Shown: piece by piece, positions 33,323 to 42,916 of the stretch
Layout of the letters: each line of letters opens with the position of its first letter
How positions within the stretch are numbered: the first letter of the stretch is position 1
Source: Actinomycetota bacterium
GTDB lineage: Bacteria; Actinomycetota; Humimicrobiia; Humimicrobiales; Humimicrobiaceae
Reading direction: 5' to 3'
Length of the DNA: 43,230 bases
NCBI GenBank assembly: GCA_023475715.1
Contig: JAMCVO010000612.1
Span: forward strand, 1 to 43,230
The notes under the pieces: generated by a model
The model's input: only the letters and a program-made list of their open reading frames with translations
Told to the model about the DNA's origin: nothing
The model's database searches: none
Made by a program: the position numbers and the translations under genes

Positions 33323-34027
33323 CTACATCCAATTTTTTCTCATATTAAAACAAACATAACACTTCTGTTCTAATCCTCTTGAATTCAATTTTAATTTACA
33401 ATCTTCACCCTGCTTTTTATAACAAAGTTCAGCAACTTTAATTAACGGATTAGGTTTTGAATTTGAAGTGCCATTTTCAATACCACCTGACTTTTTATCC
33501 ACTGAAGATATTATTGGTTTATGGTTTTCATTTTTTTTTAAAGTTTCCTCCTCCTCTACAACTTCTCCTTCTTCAAATTTTTCTTTTTCTTCTTTTTTTT
33601 CTTTTTCTTTTTCTTCTTCTTTTTGGAATACAATTTCTATATTGTATCGATACCGTATGAATAGCCTATAAAGTGATTCAACAAATGCCTTTGTTTTAAC
33701 ATCTGCAATCTCGTCTCTAATGCATGCTGCAATTTTAGGACTGGTTGCCGGATTATTCTTAAGCCAATTTATTATCATTATTTCAGAATTTTTTTTGTTA
33801 AATTTTATCTTTCCATCCTTGCAAAATTTTTGGATATATTCAGATACTTTCTTCTCATCAAGTCCTGTTTCAAATGCAATGATATCAGTAGAAATTTCAT
33901 AAATTCCGCTTTGTCGTGTATGCGGATTCGATAATAAATAAAGAAAGAAGTATTTTTCCTCTGAAGTCAGTTTCAATATGTATCTATCCTGCCAAAAATC
34001 AATTCTTATTTTTCTGAATACTGCCAT
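33323..34027 (-). CDS. Phage/plasmid replication-initiator-like protein
   Basis: 234 aa. The N-terminal ~115 residues (FRKIRIDFWQDRYILKLTSE then EKYFFLYLLSNPHTRQSGIY, FETGLDEKKV) resemble the winged-helix replisome-organiser domain of phage replication proteins. A highly acidic/lysine-rich linker follows (EEEKEKEKKEEKEKFEEGEV, about 143-175). The C-terminus has cysteines (ELCYKKQGEDC and CYVC) that could bind zinc. ATG 34027 is chosen: GAAGGA lies upstream, and the longer start is a TTG. It overlaps the next gene upstream by 29 bp. The function is inferred from domain resemblance only. Confidence 0.6.
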   Translation of the reverse strand: MAVFRKIRIDFWQDRYILKLTSEEKYFFLYLLSNPHTRQSGIYEISTDIIAFETGLDEKKVSEYIQKFCKDGKIKFNKKNSEIMIINWLKNNPATSPKIAACIRDEIADVKTKAFVESLYRLFIRYRYNIEIVFQKEEEKEKEKKEEKEKFEEGEVVEEEETLKKNENHKPIISSVDKKSGGIENGTSNSKPNPLIKVAELCYKKQGEDCKLKLNSRGLEQKCYVCFNMRKNWM

Positions 34028-34199
34028 TTTTTCCTTCGCTTTTCTCAATATTAATATTTCTGTTTTTTAATATGTTTGAAATCAATGAAACCAATGCAGT
34101 GCCTTGCCTTAAGGCTTCGACCTCCGATATCTTTATGCCATAACATTCCTCACATATTTGCTGGTATTTCTGGACCTGTTCTTTGCTTAAACTTGTCAT
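33999..34199 (-). CDS. Small hypothetical protein of the element
   Basis: 66 aa, predicted mostly helical (SLSKEQVQKYQQICEECYGI then KISEVEALRQGTALVSLI). It overlaps the upstream DUF5659-like gene by 4 bp (ATGA) and the downstream replication-like gene by 29 bp, so it belongs to their operon. No family is recognised. The tight packing supports it being real. Confidence 0.65.
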   Translation of the reverse strand: MTSLSKEQVQKYQQICEECYGIKISEVEALRQGTALVSLISNILKNRNINIEKSEGKNGSIQKNKN

Positions 34200-34444
34200 T
34201 GGAGGATCCTATTCTTCAGAGATTTTAAATTTTGCGAATAACGAAGAACATTCAGTTTAAGAGTGCCACTCCAATATTGATCGATAAGCGAATACAGCTC
34301 ATCACTTTCAGCAAATTTAAATATCACTCTATGAGGATTGGTCCTGTCTATTGCTTCTATTTGAAAAAATGAAGAAATTGCGGCAACAAGATGCAGGTCA
34401 CTTAATTCAAGGTAAGTTTTAAGATCATTCTTATTTTTTTCCAT
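34196..34444 (-). CDS. DUF5659-like small protein
   Basis: 82 aa: YLELSDLHLVAAISSFFQIE, then HRVIFKFAESDELYSLIDQY and a basic end. The order (a strand entering a helix, an I-F-x-F strand, then a D-x-Y-W helix) matches small DUF5659 proteins found in phages and integrative elements; function unknown. First gene of the short operon reading toward the recombinase. Confidence 0.6.
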   Translation of the reverse strand: MEKNKNDLKTYLELSDLHLVAAISSFFQIEAIDRTNPHRVIFKFAESDELYSLIDQYWSGTLKLNVLRYSQNLKSLKNRILQ

Positions 34445-34539
34445 ATCACTTTCAATTTATTTATTAATATTGTTTTGCCTAAAATGATATGAAATAAATA
34501 AGGATGTTCGAAGAGGGGTAAATGAGTGTTTTTTTGTGC

Positions 34540-35589
34540 TTAATTTTGAGTAAGCATTACAAATTCTTCATCAACAATTCGAATATTTATTGTTTTTTTA
34601 TCACCAACAATTCTTAATTTTCTATTGATTTCTTTTATATGTTCTTTAATTCGTTGTTTTTTCAGTTCATTATCTACTTGTTCTTTTGTAATCGAGTAAT
34701 ATAAAGTTGAAATATTTTTTTTGGTTTCTGGATTATTAATTAACTTAACAAGAATTTTAAAAGTCCTTGATCTTTTTCCAAAATAATATTGACTCTTTTT
34801 ATAACTTGCAAATCCATTAACTTTATTAACCGTTAAATCACCATAGCTGATATATGAATTTTCTATTTTATCTATTTCTTTTGGAGTGTTTTTTAAATTA
34901 AATTCTATATTTAAAAATCTTTTTTTATCTTCTATAAATAAATTACAATCAATAATTTCGGCATATCCCTTAAAAATTAAAGAAACAATGACTTCATAGA
35001 ATCTAAGTTCAGGTTCAAAGTTTATCTTAATCAAATCTGTTTTTTCGTTTCCACTTATATTAAATCTATAACCATTCTTATCATAATATTTGCTCAAGAT
35101 ATCCAATGTTTTCTTAAGATTAATCTTGCAATCGTAAAAATTAATATCTGATGATAAATGGTTTTTATTAAAAACTTCAATATATTCAGTTAAAGAATCT
35201 ATAAGTTTACTTTTGCAGTTCTTATAAAAATTTAAGTTGTAAAGATGGCCTGTGGGTATAAGCTCTTGGAAAAAGGATACCTCAGGTTTTACAAATTTTT
35301 CGAAATCTACCTTACTGTTTTTAGATTTAAGATTTATTGCGTTTTGTATTAAATTACCAAATGTATCTTTTGTGTATTCTATATTTTCATTAAAATGAGT
35401 TGATTTAACAAATTGCTCCACTTTTTCTTTATTGGCATCAAAATAAAAGCAACTTTCTAAATCTTTGTCACAAATATCAGCAATAATATTAAAATATTCG
35501 TTTGGTGTAAAAAAACTGAGAGGAGAGCTATTATCAGAGTACAAGGATATAAAAAAAATTTGTAATGTCTCGGGGTGCAAATACTTCAT
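34540..35589 (-). CDS. Unrecognised 349-aa protein, possible C-terminal winged helix
   Basis: Asn/Lys/Ile-rich soluble protein with no signal peptide, membrane segment or recognised N-terminal motif. The last ~80 residues (SRTFKILVKLINN, SITKEQVDNELKKQRIKEHI, NRKLRIVGDKKTINIRI) have the helix-helix-strand pattern of a winged-helix domain like those closing response regulators. It begins 75 bp after the GIY-YIG-like gene in the same direction and could be the last gene of the restriction operon or its regulator. Base composition is as AT-rich as the surroundings. I cannot assign a function. Confidence 0.6.
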   Translation of the reverse strand: MKYLHPETLQIFFISLYSDNSSPLSFFTPNEYFNIIADICDKDLESCFYFDANKEKVEQFVKSTHFNENIEYTKDTFGNLIQNAINLKSKNSKVDFEKFVKPEVSFFQELIPTGHLYNLNFYKNCKSKLIDSLTEYIEVFNKNHLSSDINFYDCKINLKKTLDILSKYYDKNGYRFNISGNEKTDLIKINFEPELRFYEVIVSLIFKGYAEIIDCNLFIEDKKRFLNIEFNLKNTPKEIDKIENSYISYGDLTVNKVNGFASYKKSQYYFGKRSRTFKILVKLINNPETKKNISTLYYSITKEQVDNELKKQRIKEHIKEINRKLRIVGDKKTINIRIVDEEFVMLTQN

Positions 35590-35663
35590 TTCAATAATTT
35601 AAATCTCAATCTTAATTTTTTATGTAGAATGATTATAAAAAATTTCTATAAACATTAAAATAT

Positions 35664-36296
35664 TTATTTCAATAATGGAACAAGATAAGCAAAATCATCG
35701 CCTGATAATGGTAAATTGTAAAGTTCATTTACCTGCCATAGACCGCTTGTTTTTAACTTCTCTACTGGAGAGTAGCGGCCAAGCCAATTATTTGACGGTC
35801 TGCACTGGCTACATGCTGAAATTGTTGAAATTATTTTTGATTCTAATTCCAATCTTTTATCAGTGTCGTTAACTTCAAAAACACAGAAAGAGAAAGTGCC
35901 TTGGATATATTTGCTTACCTCGGATTCTATCTGTGATTGATATTCCTGGTTGATTAAGTGACCATATTCAGACTTTTTATCTCTTGTGGTAAAATCAATT
36001 CGCCATGTTTTCAGGTACGGATCTTTTCTTTTATTCAATATTGCTCTGCCAATATTTTTCCTGAATATACTTCTGTCCTTATTTTCTAAAATATAATGCT
36101 GGTTAAGTCTTGACCTTAACTGGTTGGCTCCGGTATGAGTTCCTATCCTTACAATTCTATCCAGTCCATGGCCAGTTTCACCGTTTTCAAAAAGAATGTA
36201 TATTCCATTAAGCGGTATTTTGGTTTTATTAAATGGAAAATAAAACCTTGGCAGGTTATTAAATAAATTATGAAGACTGGTGCATTCCTTGCTCAT
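35664..36296 (-). CDS. GIY-YIG-like nuclease linked to the type I restriction operon
   Basis: 210 aa. GIYILFE at residues 31-37 matches the GIY strand and IVRIGTH at 48-54 stands for the YIG strand. QLRSRLNQHY then offers the conserved Arg, followed by Glu and Asn candidates downstream (ELESKII and SNNWLG). This pattern fits the GIY-YIG endonuclease fold, although no family-level match can be shown here. It overlaps the DUF6884-like gene by 29 bp, which indicates translational coupling. An auxiliary role in defence, such as cleaving modified or invading DNA, is inference. Confidence 0.6.
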   Translation of the reverse strand: MSKECTSLHNLFNNLPRFYFPFNKTKIPLNGIYILFENGETGHGLDRIVRIGTHTGANQLRSRLNQHYILENKDRSIFRKNIGRAILNKRKDPYLKTWRIDFTTRDKKSEYGHLINQEYQSQIESEVSKYIQGTFSFCVFEVNDTDKRLELESKIISTISACSQCRPSNNWLGRYSPVEKLKTSGLWQVNELYNLPLSGDDFAYLVPLLK

Positions 36297-36711
36297 ATTC
36301 TTCTATTTGTTTTTTTAAAAAGCTTAGCCTTGATCCGAATGGTAGATTTCCAAGCAGAAGCTTATAATTGTTTATATATGGTAGTAGGTATTTATAATAT
36401 TTATTTCCGGTAAGAATAACTACTTCATCTTTTTCTAAATCAATTTTTTCTTTTAAGGCCTTTATTACTTTTTTAGACCATTCTCTTATCTCAGTTGAAC
36501 TTTTTGTTTTTAATGTTTCATCGTATGGCTCAATTATTTGTTCTGGTTCAAGGAGTCCATATTTTGCTGAGAGTATAAAAATATTGCCTGGTTTTAATAA
36601 TTGTGCATATCTGTAGCTTTTTTTAAAAAGATCGCTTACGTATAAATCTTTTGCTTTAGCTGGGGTTTTAAGTTTTTCCTTAACACAGGAAATTAAAATT
36701 ATTCTTTTCAT
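36268..36711 (-). CDS. DUF6884/YaaA-like protein in the restriction operon
   Basis: 147 aa. The N-terminal strand RIILISCVKEKLKTPAKAKDL, the YVSDLFKKSYRYA helix, FILSAKYGLLEPEQIIEPYD and VVILTGNKYY follow the DUF6884 pattern (related to YaaA-like folds). The Cys in SCVKEK and the Lys/Tyr of SAKYGLL are the likely key residues. The family occurs in mobile and defence regions; its reaction is not established. It starts 3 nt after the hsdR stop and overlaps the following GIY-YIG-like gene. Confidence 0.7.
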   Translation of the reverse strand: MKRIILISCVKEKLKTPAKAKDLYVSDLFKKSYRYAQLLKPGNIFILSAKYGLLEPEQIIEPYDETLKTKSSTEIREWSKKVIKALKEKIDLEKDEVVILTGNKYYKYLLPYINNYKLLLGNLPFGSRLSFLKKQIEEYEQGMHQSS

Positions 36712-36714
36712 TTT

Positions 36715-39666
36715 TTACAATCCATGTTGCTCAATTAATCTGTCGAACCATTTCTTTTTAAACTGGGCGTTGATTTGTGGATCAGATAATTTTTTATACA
36801 GTTCAAATTTGTTATTAACAAAGTCAAGAATAACATTGTCAAATATGTCTTCGAATTTCTTCTTGATATTTTCTTTGGTATTTCTGGGGTTAAGTACAGC
36901 TTTTAATTCCTCATTTTTTTCAAGCTTGCTTTTTATAATATCAATATCAACCTTATCTTCTTCAGTTAAATTTGCACCATAGGTTTCATTAAGTGTGGCA
37001 ATTATTTTTGTCAAAAATTCCTCTTCATCCGGTGGTGGAACAACAGTATCTGTTGAGGGAGGTTCAACATAGCCATCTGTGGGTTCAAGTATCAGGCTTC
37101 CTTTAAAGGTCTGCTGGATTCTAAATGATTCAAGATCCACTGCTTCTTTTAATTCATAAGGAAGAGGCTTAACTGCTTTTGGTAATTTGTTTAACAGATT
37201 TTTGCCGAAGTTATACAGCTTTTCCAATTCTATATCTTTAAAAGTTACAATCTGAGATATAAAACCGTAGAGCCTTACAAACTTCTGAAGTGTAATCCTG
37301 AAGTCTTCCTGTTCATTTTCATGTTTGAAGCTCCATCTTTCAACTGATCTATCAAGAATTGGCTGCAGATTTTCAAGAGGTTCTGCAGGATTGAAAAATA
37401 TTTTGCAAAACTGCTCAACATCATCACCTGAATATATATCATATTTTTCCAGTTTATATACAAGACTGTAGAGTTCATTGGGGTCAGTTTCTTCAGATAA
37501 AAGTATTGTCTGATAATATGGCTGAAATGCTTTCTTTATATCTTCAGCTTCGTTAACAAAATCTATAATTAAGGTATCTTCTTTTGCCTCCATTGTCCTA
37601 TTTAATCTGCTAAGTGTTTGTACAGCATGAAGGTCAACAAGTTTTTTATCAACAAACATGGTATGAAGAAGTGGCTCATCATAACCTGTCTGGAATTTTT
37701 CAGCTACAATTAAAATTCTATATTCAGGAGTTTTTAATGCATCCTGGATTGCAACCTTTGGGGCAAGTCTGTTTAAACTGTTTTCTGTATGTTCTGCTAA
37801 AGTGTCCGGATCAATAACTGTACCTGAAAATGCCACAAGTGGTTTATATGGTAGATTTTTTTCTTTCATCTGTTTTTTAAATTCAAGAAAGTATTTTACT
37901 GCATGAAGCCTTGACCTTGTCACAACCATTGCACGAGCTTTTCCTTGAATTTGGTTTTGGGTATTATCTATGAAATGGTCAAGCATTATCTGAGTTTTTG
38001 CTTCAATTGCATGAGGCTGCAGATCTACATATGAGGTTAGAAGTATTGCAGCTTTTCTTTTTTCATACTTTTTATCACCGGCTATTGTTTTCATCAATTT
38101 AAAGTAACGTTTGTATGTCATGTAATTTTTTAAAACATCAAGAATGAAATGTTCCTCTATGGCTTGTCTCATGGAGTAGATATGAAATGCACAGAACTGA
38201 CCTTGATCATTTTTCCTGCCAAACATCTCAAGAGTCCTATTTTTTGGAGTTGCCGTAAAAGCAAAATATGATATATGAAGCTGTTTTCCACGAAGACTTA
38301 TTTCTCGGAGTACCTCATCATCAAGATCAAATTCTACTCTATCCTCATCTTCAGCATTTTCCAAGTTTACAGATAGAACTTTTTTTAAATGTCTTGCATC
38401 TTCACCTTGCTGGCCTGAGTGGGCTTCATCAACAATTACGGCAAAACGCTTACCTTTAAGCTCTGATATATGTTGCGATATTACAGGGAATTTTTGTATG
38501 GTTGATATTATTATGTCTTTTCCACTTTCAAGGGCTTCTCTTAACTGTTGGGCATTTTTCTCTATCGGTATTACAACTCCGGTTGTCTGTTCAAACTGTT
38601 TAATCGTGTTTTGAAGCTGGCGGTCAAGCACTCTTCTGTCAGTTACAACAATGATTGAATCAAATAGCCTGTCTTTATCAGTGCTTTTCTGGTAAAAATT
38701 AGCCAGGTGATGGGCAAGCCAGGCAATTGAATTTGACTTTCCGGATCCTGCAGAATGTTCAATTAAATAACTCTTTCCAACACCTTCAGCATGAAGTGCA
38801 TCAAGTATTTTTCTTACTGCACCAAGCTGATGATACCTGGGGAAGATAAGAGATCTATGAACTTTTTCATCAAGGCCAATATCTTTTACAAAGTATTTTT
38901 CGCTATATTCCTGGATATGCAGATAATTATTTATTAAATCAAGCAGAGTGTCAGGCTGAAAGATGTCTTCCCAGAGATAGGCTGTTTTATGGCCGTTAGG
39001 ATTTACCGGATTTTCTGTATCTTTATTAAATGGTAAGAATTTGGTATTGGCTCCAGAGAGTTTGGTACTCATAAATACCTTTTCATTTCCTACAGCAAAG
39101 TGTACAAGGCATCTTTTGAATTTAAACAGATCCTCTTTTGGATCACGGTCATTTTTGTATTGTTTTATGGCCTGCTCAACAAATTGACCAGTAAGTGAAT
39201 TTTTAAGCTCTGCAGTAATTATCGGTATACCATTTAAGAATATTACCATATCAAGAGATTTTGTATTCCTGGTGCTGAATTCAAGCTGCCTTACTTCTGA
39301 AAATCTGTTTTGCTCATAAAGCATTTTAGCTTCTGGATTTAATCCACTTGATGGTTTAAAGTAGGCCATTCTAAATTTAGAACCTCTGTCTTTAAAACCT
39401 TTTCGCAGGACCTCAAGAGCACCTTTTTGAGTAATTTCCTGCGATAGCCTATAGAAGATTTTATTTTCAGTATCAGCACCATATTGAATCTGGAGGTTTT
39501 CAAATTCCTTGGGTTGAGTGGATTTTATAAATGCAATTACTTCAGACGGAATTAGGCACTGGTCTTTATTGTAATCATCTGAGTACCTTTTATGATATCC
39601 TGATTCAAGTAGCTTTTGTTCAATGTGTTCCTCAAAATTTTGTTCTTTATATGATTGTGGAGTCAT
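36715..39666 (-). CDS. hsdR: Type I restriction endonuclease subunit R (HsdR)
   Basis: Motor and nuclease subunit that translocates and cuts DNA lacking the host methylation. The N-terminal PD-(D/E)xK nuclease has Asp139 and the E-x-K pair Glu153/Lys155 (ITAELKN). The SF2 helicase core has Walker A HSAGSGKS near 304-311, DEAH at 413-416 (VIVDEAHSGQ), FTATPKNRT, and motif VI QTLSRLNRTM. A C-terminal helical region (about 780-983) contacts the methylase core. Full length at 983 aa. The start overlaps the hsdS stop by 4 bp. Confidence 0.96.
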   Translation of the reverse strand: MTPQSYKEQNFEEHIEQKLLESGYHKRYSDDYNKDQCLIPSEVIAFIKSTQPKEFENLQIQYGADTENKIFYRLSQEITQKGALEVLRKGFKDRGSKFRMAYFKPSSGLNPEAKMLYEQNRFSEVRQLEFSTRNTKSLDMVIFLNGIPIITAELKNSLTGQFVEQAIKQYKNDRDPKEDLFKFKRCLVHFAVGNEKVFMSTKLSGANTKFLPFNKDTENPVNPNGHKTAYLWEDIFQPDTLLDLINNYLHIQEYSEKYFVKDIGLDEKVHRSLIFPRYHQLGAVRKILDALHAEGVGKSYLIEHSAGSGKSNSIAWLAHHLANFYQKSTDKDRLFDSIIVVTDRRVLDRQLQNTIKQFEQTTGVVIPIEKNAQQLREALESGKDIIISTIQKFPVISQHISELKGKRFAVIVDEAHSGQQGEDARHLKKVLSVNLENAEDEDRVEFDLDDEVLREISLRGKQLHISYFAFTATPKNRTLEMFGRKNDQGQFCAFHIYSMRQAIEEHFILDVLKNYMTYKRYFKLMKTIAGDKKYEKRKAAILLTSYVDLQPHAIEAKTQIMLDHFIDNTQNQIQGKARAMVVTRSRLHAVKYFLEFKKQMKEKNLPYKPLVAFSGTVIDPDTLAEHTENSLNRLAPKVAIQDALKTPEYRILIVAEKFQTGYDEPLLHTMFVDKKLVDLHAVQTLSRLNRTMEAKEDTLIIDFVNEAEDIKKAFQPYYQTILLSEETDPNELYSLVYKLEKYDIYSGDDVEQFCKIFFNPAEPLENLQPILDRSVERWSFKHENEQEDFRITLQKFVRLYGFISQIVTFKDIELEKLYNFGKNLLNKLPKAVKPLPYELKEAVDLESFRIQQTFKGSLILEPTDGYVEPPSTDTVVPPPDEEEFLTKIIATLNETYGANLTEEDKVDIDIIKSKLEKNEELKAVLNPRNTKENIKKKFEDIFDNVILDFVNNKFELYKKLSDPQINAQFKKKWFDRLIEQHGL

Positions 39667-41006
39667 ACTGCTACCTTATCTCTTATATCGATTTTACCTG
39701 TTACTGCTTCTGAAATAAGTGATTGGCGGTACTCTTTTAAAAGTTCGATTCGTTTATTTTCCTTTTCTATTAGGTCATCAATTTTTTGCATCTGAAAATC
39801 GAGATACTCAACAATTTGTTGTTGTTCAGTGATAGGTGGTTTTGGATAATTAAAATTTGAATATTTTTCACCATTTACATTTTCAATTGTTGAAATTATT
39901 GTATTCATATAAAGCCAATTCCAATAAAAATGCGTTTTTGTAACGTAAAAAATGAATTTTGAAGAAAAATAATTACCAAAATTAAACCTGACCAAATAAC
40001 CACCTGAGGTATATTTACCATCAAGTAGATGTAAATATGATTTACCTACAGTATGTCCACTTCGGCATAATAATAAATCGTATTTATTGAGTAAAAATTC
40101 ATTATCTACATCTGAATCAGTTAAATATTTACCATTTTCGGGATTTAATCCACCCCAATCATCTAAATCAGTAATTCTTATAAATCTTATACCTTCATTG
40201 GCATACTTATTATTTTCAATATTAAGTCCATAACGAACCGGTGTAATCGTATCGTATTTGAATTTTGAAATAATCCAGTGTTTTGGTATTTCTCCAATCC
40301 ATTCAATTCCACTGTCTTTCATCTCAACATCAGGATTTAGGCCTTTGGTTACAGAGTGATTTATAAGAGAGGTTCGCTTTTCTTTTAATAGCTCGATCTT
40401 TTGTTTTGTCTTTTCAATTAATTCATCAATGGGTTTGGTTCTATTATCAAGATATTCCACAATTTGTTGTTGTTCTGGAAGAGGAGGGAGATTTACAAAT
40501 AAGTTTTCAATTATAGATTTGCCTAAACTGAATCTTATTATACCTTTTGATTGAACTTCAAAATGACATCTAACTTTATCCGATTGAATAAATCTGAAAA
40601 GAAATTTGCTATTTATATGATTATTATTTGTTTTAATTATTGAAAGATGATAACCACATACAACATTGCTCAGATTTTTTTCAATATAACAAGGGATGCC
40701 GATATCATCAGGTGTTTCAGAGTCTTTTGTTAAAATTACCAATCCTTTTTCTAATTGGAATCTTTTAAATTCAACTTGGTTACAGGAACCTTTATTTAAT
40801 AGAGTATCTTCATCTACAAACTCATTTTTATAAACATCAGGATAATGACATATTGAAACTTGGATCTCATCATCATAAATATATCTATCTACTGTACTTG
40901 AATAAACTTCACTTAAATACTTTAATTTACTTGTCGCCCAGTGTTTGGGTATATTTCCAATCCACTCAACTCCGCTATCTTTATATGATGGATAAGGTTT
41001 TCTCAT
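39663..41006 (-). CDS. hsdS: Type I restriction specificity subunit S (HsdS)
   Basis: DNA-recognition subunit with two target recognition domains, each introduced by the same motif (KDSGVEWIGNIPKHW near residue 9 and KDSGIEWIGEIPKHW near residue 230). Each is followed by a coiled-coil spacer with the repeated phrase LPEQQQIVEYLD / ITEQQQIVEYLD. The two half-sites would give a bipartite target that cannot be read from the sequence. Length 447 aa. It overlaps hsdM and hsdR by 4 bp each. Confidence 0.95.
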   Translation of the reverse strand: MRKPYPSYKDSGVEWIGNIPKHWATSKLKYLSEVYSSTVDRYIYDDEIQVSICHYPDVYKNEFVDEDTLLNKGSCNQVEFKRFQLEKGLVILTKDSETPDDIGIPCYIEKNLSNVVCGYHLSIIKTNNNHINSKFLFRFIQSDKVRCHFEVQSKGIIRFSLGKSIIENLFVNLPPLPEQQQIVEYLDNRTKPIDELIEKTKQKIELLKEKRTSLINHSVTKGLNPDVEMKDSGIEWIGEIPKHWIISKFKYDTITPVRYGLNIENNKYANEGIRFIRITDLDDWGGLNPENGKYLTDSDVDNEFLLNKYDLLLCRSGHTVGKSYLHLLDGKYTSGGYLVRFNFGNYFSSKFIFYVTKTHFYWNWLYMNTIISTIENVNGEKYSNFNYPKPPITEQQQIVEYLDFQMQKIDDLIEKENKRIELLKEYRQSLISEAVTGKIDIRDKVAV

Positions 41007-42694
41007 TTGAGTATCTCCTTAAGTAGGCCTTCTGTTTCATCTTCCAGTTTTAATAGATCTTTATTAATCTCATTCAATGGTCTTAGCGGCTTATATTCAT
41101 AAAAATATTTGGTAAAGTTTATCTCATATCCCATTTTATCTTTTGTTCTATCCATCCAGGCATCAGGCAGGTGTGGTTTTACTTCTCTTTCAAAATACTT
41201 ATCAACATTTTCCTTTAATGGAACTCTTTCATAATCTCTTTTTGTTGGGTCCGGTTTAGGATTTTTACCTGTATCTTTATTAAGAGGCTGTTCAATTGTA
41301 ACTTTTATATAACCAAAATCGTCATTGTCAAAGATTTTACAGTCCTTGCTATCTTTAAATCTGGAATATATTTCTGTTATATCTTTTATCTGATCATTTG
41401 AGATAAATTTTCTTTTATTTCCTAAACTCTTTTTCATGCTCTGAAAAAAGGAAATTGCATTTATAAGCTGGACTTTACCTTTTCGTTTTACAGGCTTGTT
41501 GTTGGTTACAATCCATATATAGGTTGCAATTCCTGTGTTATAAAATAGCTCAGTAGGAAGAGCTATTATTACTTCCAACCAGTCATTTTCTATGATCCAT
41601 TTTCTTATATTACTTTCACCACTTCCGGCATCACCTGTAAAAAGAGGACTTCCATTAAAGATAATTGCAACACGGCTGCCTCTTGGCTCTATCTTTGAAA
41701 TCATATGCTGTAAAAATAGAAGCGCACCATCACTTGACCTTGGAAGACCTGCGGAAAATCTGCCATATGGATCATTTGACTCATTTTCAATAAATTTCTG
41801 TTCTTTTTTCCAGCTTACTCCAAAAGGAGGATTACACATCATGAAGTCAAACTTTTTTCCTTTGAATTTATCCTGTATAAAGCTATTACCTTGTACAATG
41901 TTTTTTTCATCTTCACCTAACATCAAAAAGTCTGATTTAGCTATTGCATAGGTTTGTTCATTTAGCTGCTGGCCATACATTATTATGTCTAAGTCCGGAT
42001 TTATATTATTTTCAATATGCTCTTTTGCTACGGTCAGCATTCCACCAGTACCACAAGCCGGATCATAAACTGTTCTTATAAGGCCTTTTCCGGATAGCTC
42101 ATCTTTATGTTCTGCAAATAAAAGATTTACCATAAGTCTTATAACTTCACGTGGAGTATAGTGCTCTCCTGCAGTTTCGTTTGACATTTCAGAAAATCTT
42201 CTGAGAAGCTCCTCAAAAATATAGCCCATTTCATGATTTGATACTTTATCAGGATGCAGATCAATTTCAGTAAATTTATTTATAAGAAGATATAGCAGGT
42301 CATTGTTTGAAAGTCTTTTAATAAGCTTATCTATCTGAAAATTTTCAATAATATCTCTTACGTTTTCACTGTAATTATTTAAATAATTATTAAAATTTAG
42401 CTCAATTTGCTTTGCATCCTGAGACAGTCTTTTTAAGTCATAGAGAGAGGTATTATAAAAGTTTTTACCACCGGTTGCTTGAAGAAGTATTTGTGATGGG
42501 TCCTGGAGTTTGTCTTTGAATTTTTCATATACCTCTATTACTTTATCTTTGGACTCTTCCAGTACACAGTCAAGCCGGCGAAGTACAACAAACGGAAGAA
42601 TTATATCGCCATACTCATGTTGTTTAAATGTTCCACGCAGAATATCATCGGCAACCTGCCAAATAAAATTTGCTTTCTCAGTAAAATTTTCCAT
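41003..42694 (-). CDS. hsdM: Type I DNA methyltransferase subunit M (HsdM)
   Basis: N6-adenine methyltransferase that, with HsdS, protects host DNA and forms the core of the restriction complex. N-terminal HsdM_N helices (about 1-140) are followed by GEHYTPREVIRLMVNLL. The SAM motif is DPACGTGGML at 211-220 and the catalytic motif NPPF at 288-291. Length 563 aa. ATG 42694 has only a weak TTAG-type ribosome binding site. First gene of hsdM-hsdS-hsdR plus accessory genes, joined by ATGA overlaps. Confidence 0.96.
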   Translation of the reverse strand: MENFTEKANFIWQVADDILRGTFKQHEYGDIILPFVVLRRLDCVLEESKDKVIEVYEKFKDKLQDPSQILLQATGGKNFYNTSLYDLKRLSQDAKQIELNFNNYLNNYSENVRDIIENFQIDKLIKRLSNNDLLYLLINKFTEIDLHPDKVSNHEMGYIFEELLRRFSEMSNETAGEHYTPREVIRLMVNLLFAEHKDELSGKGLIRTVYDPACGTGGMLTVAKEHIENNINPDLDIIMYGQQLNEQTYAIAKSDFLMLGEDEKNIVQGNSFIQDKFKGKKFDFMMCNPPFGVSWKKEQKFIENESNDPYGRFSAGLPRSSDGALLFLQHMISKIEPRGSRVAIIFNGSPLFTGDAGSGESNIRKWIIENDWLEVIIALPTELFYNTGIATYIWIVTNNKPVKRKGKVQLINAISFFQSMKKSLGNKRKFISNDQIKDITEIYSRFKDSKDCKIFDNDDFGYIKVTIEQPLNKDTGKNPKPDPTKRDYERVPLKENVDKYFEREVKPHLPDAWMDRTKDKMGYEINFTKYFYEYKPLRPLNEINKDLLKLEDETEGLLKEILK

Positions 42695-42916
42695 GTCTAA
42701 TTTTTATATTAATTTTAATTTTTGGCTTAAATAAAAAACAATAAAAGTGTAGGTGATAAAATTAATATTTTCATTATATTAAATTCTCAATTTGAATGAT
42801 AGGAAAAAAGATTTTTTTGATTAATGGTATAATTCCTTGGGTATGGTATTATCGTGTCCCAGGGTGGCGTATACAGCGTGTACACAGCCTTATTCTTTGT
42901 GCTTTCTGGAGTATTT
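42695..42916. other. Gap upstream of hsdM
   Basis: AT-rich; it must hold the hsd promoter, but I cannot pick one with confidence. At 42891-42898 CAGCGTGT follows a GTATAC word. No gene seen. Confidence 0.3.

Noticed and set aside
33457..33671. Two overlapping plus-strand frames rich in Leu/Phe/Ser
   Set aside because: Antisense of the acidic low-complexity linker in the replication-like gene.
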